Of a DNA stretch of 64,000 bases, positions 47,922 through 60,346 are shown one piece after another. The notes below the pieces were generated by a model, which did no database searches, was not told the DNA's origin, and was given only the letters and a program-made list of their open reading frames with translations. The first letter of the stretch is position 1. Each line of letters begins with the position of its first letter. The stretch is from contig OX344765.1 in NCBI GenBank assembly GCA_947034895.1, positions 40,305,001 to 40,369,000 of the forward strand, written 5' to 3'. The translations under genes and the position numbers were made by a program. Source of the DNA: Rhytidiadelphus loreus (Eukaryota > Streptophyta > Bryopsida > Hypnales > Hylocomiaceae).

Positions 47922-49070
47922 CCCCTTAACTCGGGGGGTGCACTTGGTTCTACTACAACAAACTACGTGCGAACAAGTGGTTTCTAATAAACTATAATTT
48001 CAATCTAAAATTTTGACCATTGTTTAATAATGACTATAGATTTCTATTGCCAAAATTTTCATCTCAAATCAAATATGAAATGATTTCTAGAAGAGGTTGA
48101 AAATGAACTAAAACGGCATGTTTTTCAACTCAAATAATTATAGAGAACACATTTAGATGACCATTAAATCAATATTCAACTCAAAATGAGCTTTCAATAG
48201 AGAGTTATTTTTAAGAATTTTTTGTTCATTTTTTAGACAATTTTTTCTTATATAATATAGGGGTGTGAAAGTTATTTTTCAATTCTACAGTGTATCTTTT
48301 TACTTCAAAAATTTGTAACTAATTATTATTAACAAATAAAAATATCAATAATTCAAAACATAAACTTTCAAAGTAAAAAAATCTATTAATATTTTTCTTA
48401 TTTTGTTTTATTTAAAATTCAAAAATTATATAGGGGGTCCAAAGTTTTGTTCGCACGTGGTTTCAAATGGACACTCTAAGTGACCCCCCCGAGCCCCTAA
48501 AGTCCCATTGTCCCTACGGGGGACAAAATGGATTTTGGGCATGCTCCTATGATCTCAATTTTTACTGAAACTTTTTGAAACTTTCTTGTAAGATAGATAA
48601 ACTTAAGAGCTTTTGGAGAATATAATTTTGACTCCAATTGGTGCCCAAGAGCAAAAGTTATGCCACAATAACCTCAAAATGGGGGAGACGGGCAGCAAAA
48701 AAATTCACAAAAAATTGAAATAAAATTTTTGATATTTATTTTCTTGTAGATTATATTTTCTTCTAAATGGAAAGCTTTGATTCATTCCATTTGGATTAGT
48801 GATGTGAAAGTTATGGAGATTCTTATTTTGCGGGCAATCATAGCAACTTTCTTGAAAGAAATTTTCTTCTTCCACTTTGAATGCTCATATTTTTCAATCT
48901 ATATAGTCAAACATTAAAAAAAAGTTATCACGTGATCTATAACAAGTGTAGAATAAGATCCTATGGTTAGATTCTAAAAAAAAATTAAAATTTATATTTC
49001 ATAAGTGAACATAGCAAAAGTGGTAGTTTTAAGTAGTTTTGGCAGAAAAATGGTCTTGGGACTTTAGGGG
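47922..49070 (+). mobile_element. TTAA-flanked element, family A, split by an inner element
   Basis: TTAA at 47918-47921 precedes CCCC. After the inner insertion the element resumes as CCCCTAAAGTCCCATTG (48494) and ends GGGACTTTAGGGG before TTAA (49071-49074). Reversed, the right end is CCCCTAAAGTCCC, identical to the left over 13 bases. Removing the inner element and one target copy leaves about 577 bp that match 13725-14649, with an internal deletion. Confidence 0.75.
47930..48493. mobile_element. Inner element with CTCGGGGGG termini (564 bp)
   Basis: The left end, CTCGGGGGGTGCACTTGG, and the reverse-complemented right end, CTCGGGGGGGTCACTTAG, are inverted. A second inverted block, ACGTGCGAACAA, lies about 35 bases in on both sides. 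The insertion splits the left terminus of the family A element, leaving CCCCTTAA on the left and CCCCTAAA on the right. This is an apparent 8-bp target duplication with one mismatch, pointing to a hAT-like (or other 8-bp-target) MITE. No coding frame was recognised. Confidence 0.6.
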
Positions 49071-49074
49071 TTAA

Positions 49075-52000
49075 GCACATCATTATTTTATTTTATTTTT
49101 AAATAATGGCTCCCAATATGCTATTATTGATTTTAGTATGTCTAATTTCTATTTGACTTTGGAAGTATTTTACTTTCATATCACTGTTGTTGTGTCCACA
49201 TATTTGCTATTCAACTAGATATAAGATTTTTTTTTCTATTGAATGGTGAGCCCCATATGGTATTGTTGTTGTTAGAAAATGTCTCTTTTTTCATTTGCCT
49301 TTATAACTTTTTTGTAACATTGTGCTCCATTACTTTACATTTGAAGGTTCAACCATTTAAATTGTAAACAACTAATGAACAAAAACATATTCGAAGTATA
49401 CAAAATTTTGTTTTTTTCATTCATCTAAATGTTTGCATATTCTTACATCCGCTCTCTTACATTTGTATAGCATAGATTTTTAGAATTTCTCTTTGCAAAT
49501 ATTATGTAGTTCAAGGAGCAAAAGCGTGTTTGAACTCAAAAAATAATTTTGCCAATTCAAAAAATGACCCTTCAAAAATTCCATGAATAAACAAATAAAA
49601 TAAAAATCTTTAAAAGCCACCATAATTAGAACTTAACATTTTGAACTTAAAGAAAATAATCTTGTAAAAGTTTCAAATATTCAATTTATAATAAATTTTA
49701 GAAGGAAACTTTAATTTCTTGTTTCAAATTTAAATGGAAAAACATTGGTTAGTCAAGTAATAGATTTGACCATACCGATATGATCTATAGATCAAATTAT
49801 TCTTCCAAGTTGAATTTTATAATACATCTTCACAATTTTAGAAATTTGGACAGCTCTTTTGTCCTCAAGGATCAAACTCTCCATATGGATAGAGATAATA
49901 AATTATTTAATTTAATGGAAAAAATACTATTTATAATCCTATTATATTTTAAGATTATTATCAATGATGGATGAATATTAAAGTAACAACCTAGGCCAAA
50001 ATGCAAGGCACACATATATTTAGATATAAGATAATTACATTTTTCAGTACATATATTGGTATCCACCTTAATAATTAAAAATATTTAAACCCTAAAGGTG
50101 GAGGTATTCTTGAACCTTTATAGTTTTCAAAGATTCATTATAAAGTAGCCTTTAAAAGATAAATTTAATAACAGATTTTGAACAAAAATGTGTATTTATA
50201 CATAGATTACATTTAAATGGTCAAATACATTCAAATTGTCACCAATAATTTTATATAATGCAAAACTAAACTAAAAATAATGAATATATTAAATTTTCAT
50301 TATAAACAAAGTTTTGAATTTTTTTAATGATATTTTTGTAGTAAGCTTGAAATGTAAAACTCTAAGTATGATAAATTTTTCAAATTTATTTTTTAATTAC
50401 ACAATAAAAGCTCGCCTTTCTAATAATTTTATGGCTAAAAAATTATAGAATACTTCAATTCTAGAGTTCATAGAATATTTATACACATGATTTTTCAAAA
50501 TTTGTACAATGAAAATGTCAAATGATTAACATACTCTATATTAAAAAAAATTGAATGGATGAAATAACAACTTCAAGTGGTTAAAATCATTTTTTTTTCG
50601 TCATCCTCTTTAGACACATTCCAACCTTACTAAATTTTTTATTTGGATTTATTAATATTTAATGCAAAAATTAAGGCTATTTTATAATTCCACTTTAGGT
50701 TATTTTATATTTTGAAAGTTTTGATAAATGAAATATTTTAATATTTAGTGTCTCTTTTTCTATAAATCCAAAGCTAATGTGTACATTTCTTCTTGAAGAC
50801 TTCTTATCAGTGTAAAGAAATTTTCCATACAGTATACTAATCTACCATAACTCCTAGAAGCTATACTAATAATTAATAAGAGTACAAACAATAATTAGAC
50901 AATTCAAAAAAATAATATAATAAAATTGAGCAATTTTAAAATATAATTAAAGTAAATTAGGCATTCATCCAAGTTTTTCTTACAATTTTTGGATGGTTGC
51001 TATTTTTGAAAAGCATCAACTTTTAACAAGGAAGAATTATATAGGAATTATTGTTGATGATGCTTGATATGACTGGGTCCAATCATTACTAACTAGTTGC
51101 TTTGGACATCAGTCATATTTATAAAATTGGTGGATGGGGTATATAATAGGCCATATTTTGCTAGCGTGGTGTATGTGTTGGTTGGCTTTGGAAACTTGAT
51201 TTTCCTTTGACCTATCTAAGTAAAGAAAAAGAAGTCTACGTGGCATGTAACTTTGTTTAGTCATATTTTTCAACTAACGTGAAATATCACTCTAGCAAGT
51301 CATATTTTTGGCTAACATGGATGTTAATGAATATTTATAATTGAGTGCACTCATGTTTTGGGAAGCATAGAGTCGCACTTTTAGTATAATTGTGAGCATT
51401 ATGTGACTACAAGCAATTATATTTTAGCCTATATATTGAAATATGACTACATTCTAGAAGCATATGAGTTGTGTATTGGCCTTAGAGATGTACAAGAGAC
51501 AATCGTGTTGAAGAGAAAAAATGTAAGGAGGAACATGACTCTCGTCAATGACATTTATTAGTCACATGATCTATTAGGGCCTTAGTGCACATTTCTTCAA
51601 ATGTACCAAGGAATTCATGCCCAAGGTTGGTCTATCAATAACTCAACATGTGCCCCAAAATGTACCAAAATACGATTAAAAAAAGCTATAGCTGCCAACT
51701 CTAAAGAGTTTTGCAATAGAGTTAGGAGTTCAATTCACTCATTGAAATACTCCAATATCACCATTCACCCATACATACTTGGCACCACATGAGGTAACCA
51801 CAAATGAAACAACAAAGTCAAAAGACTAGTGGTAGGCTAAGCCCATGATAGGTAAAAACTTCAATTGATGTTAAGGTGTTAAAACTTAACCTAACTTAGT
51901 CATACACCTCACACAAAGAACACAAGTGGCAACATGTTGATACATACATGTCGACCAATACTAATTGTGCAATATGAAATTTATTTTGTACACTCAAAAA

Positions 52001-52846
52001 TGTCCAAGCTCTTTGTGCACTTGCCCTACCAAAGAAACTCTCTAATCTAGTTTTAGATTTGCAAGCAAAGTTCCATATAGCCATACACGAAATAACAAAT
52101 TGTTCCCCCAACATGATTTTACTATTCGGTGACTAATTCTACAGAGATAGTTGAAGGAAATGTCCCTTGTTGAAGAAATTGTACATGATTGCAAGATCTT
52201 CCTACACATCATTGACAATTAGGAATTTGTCAAACTCTATAACTTCTCACAATTAGGATCTGCAATTTTGTCAACAATGCCAACGTATTGTGCATATGGG
52301 AATTGATAGAAAGAAGGTGAGTTTAACCAAGTGTATGCAATTTTTGTAAGATGGATGTTAACTTTATGCTAGACAAGGATCCCAAGGGGTACAAGCTCTC
52401 CTTGCCATTTATGTTCAATCTCTAGTTTGGTGCACCAATAGCTAGCAATTAGAGTTTTAACTTTGGCAATTCAATGTTTTCTAAACATTTTGATTGGAAT
52501 AGGTGCTTATCTTTTAGAAATCTTTCCTAGAATGCCTCTACAATGAGACGAGCTCAAGTCCACAAACCTGCTATATTTAGAACATTAATTTTGGATTGTA
52601 TAGTATTGCATCATATGTTTTGCAATAAATATATAGTCTAAGGATGATGATGATGTTGGACTATTGGTGATCATTTTACACATGGCATTGGTTCACCTAG
52701 CCTTGCCGAGTTATTTTGCTTCTTGGATATTATTTGTGGATATGTGATGGCCAAAATGAAACTAGAACTCATGTCAAGTATACTCTCTAAATTTGAATGT
52801 TGGTGCAAGCAAGTTTCATTTCAAATAAACCCTAGAGTCATTAGAA
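49075..52846. other. Very AT-rich intergenic stretch, nothing recognised
   Basis: Only short chance-level frames (49780-49974, 51601-51792, 51896-52114) are present, none with a domain. No terminal repeats of the described families were found. Confidence 0.4.
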
Positions 52847-52847
52847 G

Positions 52848-53131
52848 GGATTCTAGGGTCCTGGAGGGCCGTTTCAAGCACCTCCCAATACCTAGTTCCC
52901 AGCAGTCCCTGCGAACGCGAGCTCTACCACGTCACCTTTTTAAAAAATTAAAATTAAAATTCACTTCTCAAAATGCAAAAAAAATTGAAAAAAAATTAAT
53001 TTTAATTTTTTTTCAAAAAATAACGTGGCAGTCTCTATGCCACGTCACTGCACTGCGGGAGGGTTGCTGTAGCGCAGTTCCTGCGTTGAGAACAAGCTGG
53101 AAACTCGTAGCCCTCCCATAGCCTGAAATCT
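52848..53131. mobile_element. Candidate foldback MITE with GC-rich ends and AT-only core
   Basis: GC-rich arms (GGTCCTGGAGGGCCG on the left, TAGCCCTCCCATAGCC on the right) are loosely inverted. CCACGTCA occurs on both sides (52928 and 53038) of a core made of AAATTAAAATT and its complement AATTTTAATTT, which is self-complementary. The 132-codon + frame over it is a by-product. The target duplication was not resolved. Confidence 0.4.
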
Positions 53132-55730
53132 CCTCTAATGCTAGACTACTCTATTGATTTCCACATTCATAAATAAGATTTATTCTTCTTATAGTTTTGC
53201 GTTTGGGAGGGTATATATGCATAGGCTATGGCCACAAAGAAGATTGTGTTGAGGTTGCAATGACAATTTTGCAAGCATGAGACAAACATAGATGAGGTTG
53301 AAGAGATTAGGGTTTAGGGTTGAAAAATTAACCTTTAAACAAAATTATAAAATCATAGGTTGAATTTATGATGACATTGGGGGAGGTGAATACTTGTGAA
53401 TGAAAATTTTGAAGTTCTTTTTAAAAAAAGACTACAAGTATACCCCTTTGAAAGATTTTGAATGTAAAAGTTTACAACCAATATAAAATGACTTGGGTAT
53501 CCCTTTTGGAATTTTGATAAGAGTTTTACAATCAATGGGAAAAATGAAAGGTATACCCCTTCTATTATTCATGTGTGGTTCACACAAAAAAACAATTGTT
53601 TTGTTATAATGTGTGGTTGTTGAGTACTCACAAAAATGTCATACTTACAATTGATTGTAGTTGTTTGTATTTTTGAGCACATTGTGTGACAAACCAATTG
53701 ATTTTTGTCCAAAGTCCAAATGAATAACACAAGTGGTACACATGTCATTTTCCCATTGATTGTAAAGACTTTACAATAATTATAAAAGGAGTACACTTGT
53801 CATTTTTTCATTGGTTGTAAATTTTTTTTTTAAAGGATACAATAGTCGTTTTTTTCTTAAAACTTCAAAAACCTTATTCAAAGAAATACGCCAAAGGTGT
53901 TCATAAAAAAACATAGTCATCATAAACTCTAAAATCTTTAATCCTAATCTAGTAATCTCTACAAATGAATGTGCAAAAACCTAAGTCCTAATTTCTTAAA
54001 CAATTTCATCTTGAATGTCATCATCTCCTTCTCCTCCTTCGTCTCCTTTTGATTATTTATATTGTATACAAATGAAGAGAAAAACATTCAAAAACACAAA
54101 TATAGGTGAAAATGAAGTGTCAAGAGAAACTAACCATCCCTAAAGGAGTAGAACCTTAAGTACATCTCCAACACTTAGCTTCATATATAGCATCATTGTA
54201 GCTACAATTTCATTTGACAAAATAAGGGAAAATACAAACATATATCAAATACTAGCTAGCATTGCAAACCCAAACCCTAGTTCATAGTGACCTAACTAAA
54301 AAGCTTGTTGACACAATGACGAGAATGAGACAAATGCTTATGAAGAAACAACGATGTCATAATGTGGGTTGTTTACTAGTTAAAAGATATGCATTTGATT
54401 GTATCTTTATTGATTCTAAGTAGAAAGGGGGTGAAGCTTGAAGGGGGGTAGCCTTGTTGGAGGGTTAGACTCTTTGTGAGTTAGCCTTGTTGGCAAGGTT
54501 TAGTAGGGCCTATGTACTTAAAGGCTTAACTCTCTTCATTGGGATTATTTTATCTTTTCTTGTACCTTATTTTTGTCCTTTTCTTTTGATTTGGATGGTC
54601 TTGGATTAAAGAAAGTCTTGCAATCTAAGCTAGGAGGAACTAGAGAAGATTAATACCATCACTTTCTTTGGGATCATTTTCTTTTGGGAAATATACTTTC
54701 CATTAAGTATAGTGGCTATGTTGTGAATTGCTTTTACTTTTGTGTTTTTGTGAGGATTATACTTTAGAGCTTGAGAGGATGTAGTAGGCAAACTTGAGAG
54801 TGTTTTAGTGCTATTGTATCTTACAGGTTTCAAGAGTTGACTTCCAGGGTTCAAATTTTGGGTGAAGGGGATTCGCTAAAGCAATAGTGGTGTTCTCTTT
54901 ATTGTTGGAAACTATATTTCTTTTGGAATATGTGGGTGGATTAGGTATTGGATTAAGGTTTTTTTAGTCATTGACATTTCTTGTCCTTTCACAAACATTT
55001 ACTACAATAAAGAGCCCCATGCTTTTCCAAATAGGCAGCAAAACCTCATGATGGTGCATTGAAGGATAAGGTAATACCTCGCGGCCTAATCAATTTTGTT
55101 CCAAAATCAAGTCATTGGTACTCTTGATGTTGATTTCCTAACCGCTCCACAAAATTCATCTCCAAATGCTCGTCTTGAGGAAAAAACTATCCTAACTTGG
55201 TTCTTTAACACTACACCCATATAAACTATAGAACAAAAAAACTCCGTTGAAACTTTATCAACAACCATGATGAACCCAGAACCAATATCAAACACTTGAT
55301 GTTCCAAACTTAGGCAACTAGAATATGTATAAATCATGTATACAACAAATCCCAATGGGCAAGTCCACTTACCCCAATGGTCTTCCAAAAATTCAATACT
55401 CTAACCATCAACACCAACAACCCAAATTGTTGAAAGCCACTCATCCAAAACTACACATGGATGTTCACCTTGCCATTGTATTCTTTCTTCAATGGCTCCT
55501 AGGGAGCAATGTACAATCAAATACATGAACCTTACAAACAATTTTCAGAGTGAAACTTCAGCCAATAGTCCATCAACTTTAGGAAGCCATAACTTCCTCA
55601 AAATTGTCGAAATTCAATACCACAAGTTGTATTGGAGTCACACAAAAGAGTACTAGAGAATTACACAAATATATAGAGAGAAAAAAATACAAATGATGAA
55701 AGAGTTCTAAGGATGAGGTCTATACACTAT
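53132..55730. other. Intergenic; no gene recognised
   Basis: A - strand frame at 55107-55388 (93 codons) is the longest; no family was recognised. GATGGTGCATTGA at 55053 recurs in the same orientation at 56981, on the two sides of the transposase relic, and may mark decayed flanks of a larger element. Confidence 0.35.
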
Positions 55731-56748
55731 CTACCATCTAGTACTTCCACCTCTTGCTAAAATCACAACTTGTATTTGATTGGGCATACTTGAATGAATT
55801 TTTGCAAATGCTCCGTAGACACCTCATTCCATATTGCTTGAATTATGCATATCATGTCTTGTTTGTTCTTTGGCCGGTCGTATTAGCACAATAAAAAATT
55901 TAGTATCTTCCACAAGTTCTCGATGGGATTTAGATTATGTGAATTTGCAAGCCAATCCAACTTTTGTATACCATGAGCTTTCCTCCATTTGTTTGGGAAC
56001 TTGTTGCGATGCACTGGAGCACCATGTTCCATAAGTGTGAATTGCTTAGGATGATCATGCATAATTTAAAAAAACAAACTCAATGTGCCTTTATACTCAC
56101 ATTGCAAACAAAATCTATTGTTGTTATTTCCCCTTCTAACATTATGACTATAGGGTTTTTGTCAAAACTAGTGAAGACCCCCCAAACTACAACTGATGAT
56201 CTTCGGACTTAAACATGGGGGCTAAACAATGGAAAGAATATGCTTCTTGAGTCTTTTGCGTGACTCTAATTTGGTGAGAGTTTTTTCCTAGTTCAAATGA
56301 AGATTCGTCTATCCAAATTATGTTTTTCCAATCCTCCTCAATTTAGTGAGGATGTTTTTTTTGCAAATACCAACTTCTTTGCCTATTGGTCTATATTGAG
56401 ACGAGTTTTTTTTTGAGCTATTCTATTCTCCAAACCTAGCTTGTAGACATACTTTTGTATAGTATTTTGATGGATTTGGAAACTATCCGCAAGCATGGCA
56501 AGAGTGTGTTGGCGGTCATGATTGACCAAGCGAGTCAAATCTCATTGTGCACGTATAGATAGTTTTAGAGGTTGTTGACCTAGTATCTTAGATTTCAAAG
56601 ACCATGATGCTTTCCATTTCGTGAAGACAATAGATACAATGGATCTTAGCATTTTTAGTAATTCCACAATGTCCTTACATTTGATTCTTTTTTGCTACAT
56701 CTCAACTATGAGAGGTCTTTCTTGGTTGCTTAGAGTTCTAGTCTGCAT
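55731..56748 (-). pseudogene. Broken Tc1-type (DD34E) transposase
   Basis: Read on the - strand across two or more frames, about 339 codons give a complete but decayed Tc1/mariner-superfamily transposase. This is the DDE cut-and-paste enzyme that inserts at TA. In order: ATG 56748 (MQTRTLSNQE); a helix-turn-helix part with KDIVELL and FTKWK; a second DNA-binding part with NTIQKYVYKLGL; the first catalytic aspartate in WKNIIWIDESSFELG (codon 56309-56307); a VVWGVFTSFDK block; EHGAPVHR, with H (56026-56024) where the second aspartate belongs; and NLNPIENLWK, with the glutamate at 55921-55919, exactly 34 residues after it. Stops include TAG at 56697-56695, TGA after RAQ and TAG after NIDQ, plus frameshifts (one in an A-run near 56350). 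Length is normal for Tc1. Terminal inverted repeats were not located. The element is inactive. Confidence 0.88.
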
Positions 56749-56964
56749 TTTACTAAAAATCCTAAATCCTAAACTGCAATCCAATGAGCCCAACTCACAA
56801 GCCAATCCAATTAGCATAAGCAATCCAAGAATCAACCAAGAAGAAGAGTGTGTAAGTGGATGATTGAACCATAAGGCTTGAATCAAACAAGAAGTGACCC
56901 CGGCGAGCGAGAGGTATAAGCCCCCCCAAATTTTACAACCAAAGACATCATACAATGGATGCAT

Positions 56965-58751
56965 TGGGCCACATGAAGAGGATGGTGCATTGAGGCGTGG
57001 TTACAGTCATAGGAAAAGTTTTTGAGATTCCTATACCTAATTGTATACAGGAGACTCCATTGTCGACTTGGGTTGAGAATGTAACAAAGAGGACTACAAG
57101 TGCAACAACAAAGTAATTAGTACAAGTGCGAAAGCAACCTCACTACCTCTAATTCATTGGAGCTAATAGAGCCATGGAATTCAATTACTAGCAAACACTT
57201 CATCATACACCCAAAAATTTGAACCAACTCACCTTTGAATAACCAAAATTGTAGATCTTTAGCGAAGGTGTAGGGCTTTCATCTAGCAATGTGCTCTCCA
57301 GCTTCAAGTCTTGATGATAGATTTGTTGTAAATCATGGCATCAACGCCAATACAAATCTCTATAGCCATGAAAACAAAAAACGGGAAAAAAAATGACAAA
57401 AAATTATTTGCAACCCGAATTCAAATTCAATTGCAAAGGACAAAGGTCATACACAACCATTGATTTTGTCAAGGGAAAGCGCCAAACCCTAATCTTCTCG
57501 ACAGCCAAGATTGTCTCTCAAGACAACACAATCAATGGCAACTATTTACTTTTTTAAATGCAAATTGACAACATTGAAAGGGGGCATTTTTTAGGCAAGA
57601 AGATCATTTTTTAGGGCTAATCTAATTTTTTTGCTACATTATTACTCAATACTTCTGGATTTGCAAAAAATCCAATATGTATTTTTGTATTTGTTGACAC
57701 CTTTAAAATATAGGCGATTTCAATATTGACCACCTTATATTTATCAATCCAACAAAAAAAAAAGTTGCATCTTATCCCATCTAAGATAGGTTGTATTAAA
57801 TCCCAATTCAAAATTGTTTGAGACCAAATCAAATTAAAGTTTACAAAATAAACATAAGGATTATATAAAAGGATTACAACTAGCACTAGTCAAGACTAAA
57901 AACATTGAGCTAAAGTTGAATTTTAATCAAAGTAAATTTATTGTTAATTATTGTTTATTTTCTCAGGTACATAGCTCATGTTTTTCTTTCTTATTATTTG
58001 TAATTTTCAGAGGCAATCTTAATACAATTCAATCCTACAAAGAACATTGAGACAACTTACAACAAAATAACTAGATGTTGAGTTGCCAAAATTCACTATG
58101 AGTCGATACCTCGGTTGATACATGTTTTCCAAACATCACCAACAAATTATTGTTTTAAATGCAAGCTATTCATAAGAACCTATAGTAGAGTCTATTTCAA
58201 TATCCCTATTATCAATACTTTAAGAAATCATAGTTTATCCATGTAGTGTCCAAAAATTGCATGCAAGAGAATCTTGAATATTCTATTGACTCGTAATAAA
58301 ATACAACAAAAATCTAAACAATTTAGTAATGGATATTATACTCAAATGATTATTGAGACGATTTTTTTATATAGTAAAAAGCATCTCGTTTTGTACAAAG
58401 CATCCATGTCAATGAAGGAAATTTCACCACCACCTACCGCAGACATGCAATTATACACAACAATGATTGGGATTTTTTGAGTTTGACAAACTATTTTTCT
58501 TTAATTCCCATATTGAACCATTTTTTCAATTAGCCAATCCATTTTCCTATTTTTTAAATTCTAAATAGAAATTTTATAGAATTTTTTATCAATGTTTTTC
58601 AAATGTTTTTCAAATTGCAACCGGGTTTTTTTCCCAATTCCACCAACTAACAATGAACTAACTGATTGTCCTCTGTGAATGTTGATGTAGAGTAAGCAAG
58701 GTTGTTTCTATGCCGAGTTCTATGTTTTCTGAAAGGGGAATGTACCTTGTA
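56965..58751. other. Intergenic; no gene recognised
   Basis: AT-rich, with short frames only (57617-57886 and 58274-58480). It probably includes the upstream flank of the transposase element, whose end was not found. Confidence 0.4.
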
Positions 58752-59019
58752 AAAGTAGGGTGTTCTACAAGTGACCACTAACTCAAAGGTATGTTTTGCT
58801 TTCTTCAATGTACATGCAATGTACACTATAGGAAGTGGTCGCTTTTAGTGACCACTACATTTCAACTTCAAAAATTTGTAACTAATTCCACAAAGGTCCA
58901 AAAAATATGAAATTACTTGGGCCAAATTCCATTTTCTTCCTACAAAAATTTACTGAAAATTTAGCTTCCCCCATATGCAATCATCTCTTAATAGGTCGCT
59001 TCAAGACCAGGCTACCTTA
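58752..59019. mobile_element. MITE family D, second copy
   Basis: The interior (CCAAAAAATATGAAATNACT, ATTTACTGAAAATTTAGCTTCCCC) matches 16684-16960. The right end, TTCAAGACCAGGCTACCTTA, corresponds to TTTAAGAGCAGACTACCTTA there. The left end is more diverged. Confidence 0.55.
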
Positions 59020-59600
59020 TTTAATTGGTTGGGTTGTTGTGTGTACATGTGGCACCTAGTTGCAGGTAATAAGAGGATTGTTACGGCCCCCAATACAATG
59101 GCATGCCTTACATGTATCTTTTAAAAAGGTCCAAAAGAGTCCCTTTATAGCAACCAGAGTGCTCTAAATTTAGTTTTCAAAAGACTTCCAATAAGCTTAG
59201 TCCAATTGCCCCCAATTGCCCCAATTGATGCCGTGTCCTCCAGATAGAAATTAGCATGGAACGCAAGCAATCTTCAAATTGGAGGATTTTGGAACAGTGG
59301 GCCCAAAATACATGGCCAGGGTTCTGTTTTTTCACAAATGGGGGTACTGTGCAGTGGGAGCATCTCCAGCAGTCGGCCTGGTAAGTAGACATCAAGGTTG
59401 TTGGAATGAGGGAGGGATTTATTTGTCCAGGGGATATAAGGTCGGCCTTGAAATGTTGGACTGATGTAGATTTGCACAAAATTTGGTAGGGGTTAGTAAT
59501 GGACTCCCTACCTAACATATCACTAGAAGTACGACTTTGGCATACATAATGTAGTTTACCAATGAGATAAATTATCCTTGAAAAGGGGACCCCTACAATG
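59020..59600 (-). other. Open frame 59638-59177 region, unidentified repeat
   Basis: A - strand frame of 153 codons is the second longest uninterrupted one outside the genes, but it shows no domain. On the + strand GGGAGCATCTCCAGCAG (59356) is typical of plant MITE ends, though no partner end was found. Best read as repeat sequence. Confidence 0.3.
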
Positions 59601-59619
59601 AGATAAATTATCATACATG

Positions 59620-59760
59620 GCTCCTTAGTCAAACCCAATCCTTGAATGAACTGGTAAGTCTCTCCAAGGCATCTAAGGAGGCATAATACCTTCCCAGCAT
59701 GAAGAGGACCATTGCTTGATTATACAATGTTATGTACACGTCATCTTGGCCTCATTATAA
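59620..59760. repeat. Interspersed repeat shared with 4390-4560
   Basis: The shared ordered words are listed under the first copy. Both copies keep the same orientation. Confidence 0.5.
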
Positions 59761-60346
59761 TGTTTTGTCTCTATGGGTTAATTTTGTGTGGTTTGGACAG
59801 CATTGAGGGAAGATTGCATCTCATATAGTGTTGTTGATGTTTGTAGAAATTTTACAAACTTGGTTTTTGTACTAGTGTGTGTTGGCAATAAATCCTCTTA
59901 GGTAACCACATGGCTAGATGAGGCTCTTGGCAAAATTTATTAACCAAACCACTATGGTTGACCATTGGTTTTTCAACCTCTATCGATTTATTCCAGCATA
60001 CTTAGCTTGCAATTTACTAGAGGCGCATGAGCCGACTATGGAGCTTCTCTAACTATTATAACAAGGAATACTTTTGTATATTCAAAAACCAAAAAATAAA
60101 AATAAATGAATTACGAGGTTTATAATACATAATGATGTAAATTTAAAATTAGAAAATTCATATATTTTATATGTGTTTTACACATGTTTTTATTTATGTA
60201 TAACAAAAATAAAATTCAAACTATCTATTTTGTTAGTAAGTTGATCTTATTTTTTTTAACTTTACTAGTATTCAACTTACAATGCACAATTTTGGCTTAT
60301 GGTTAGAGTAACAAAAACAAGTATATTAGATATTGTTTTCCATTAA

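Noticed and set aside
59177..59638. A 153-codon - strand frame
   Set aside because: No domain, no recognisable relatives, and part of it lies in repeat sequence shared with 4.4 kb where the frame is broken.
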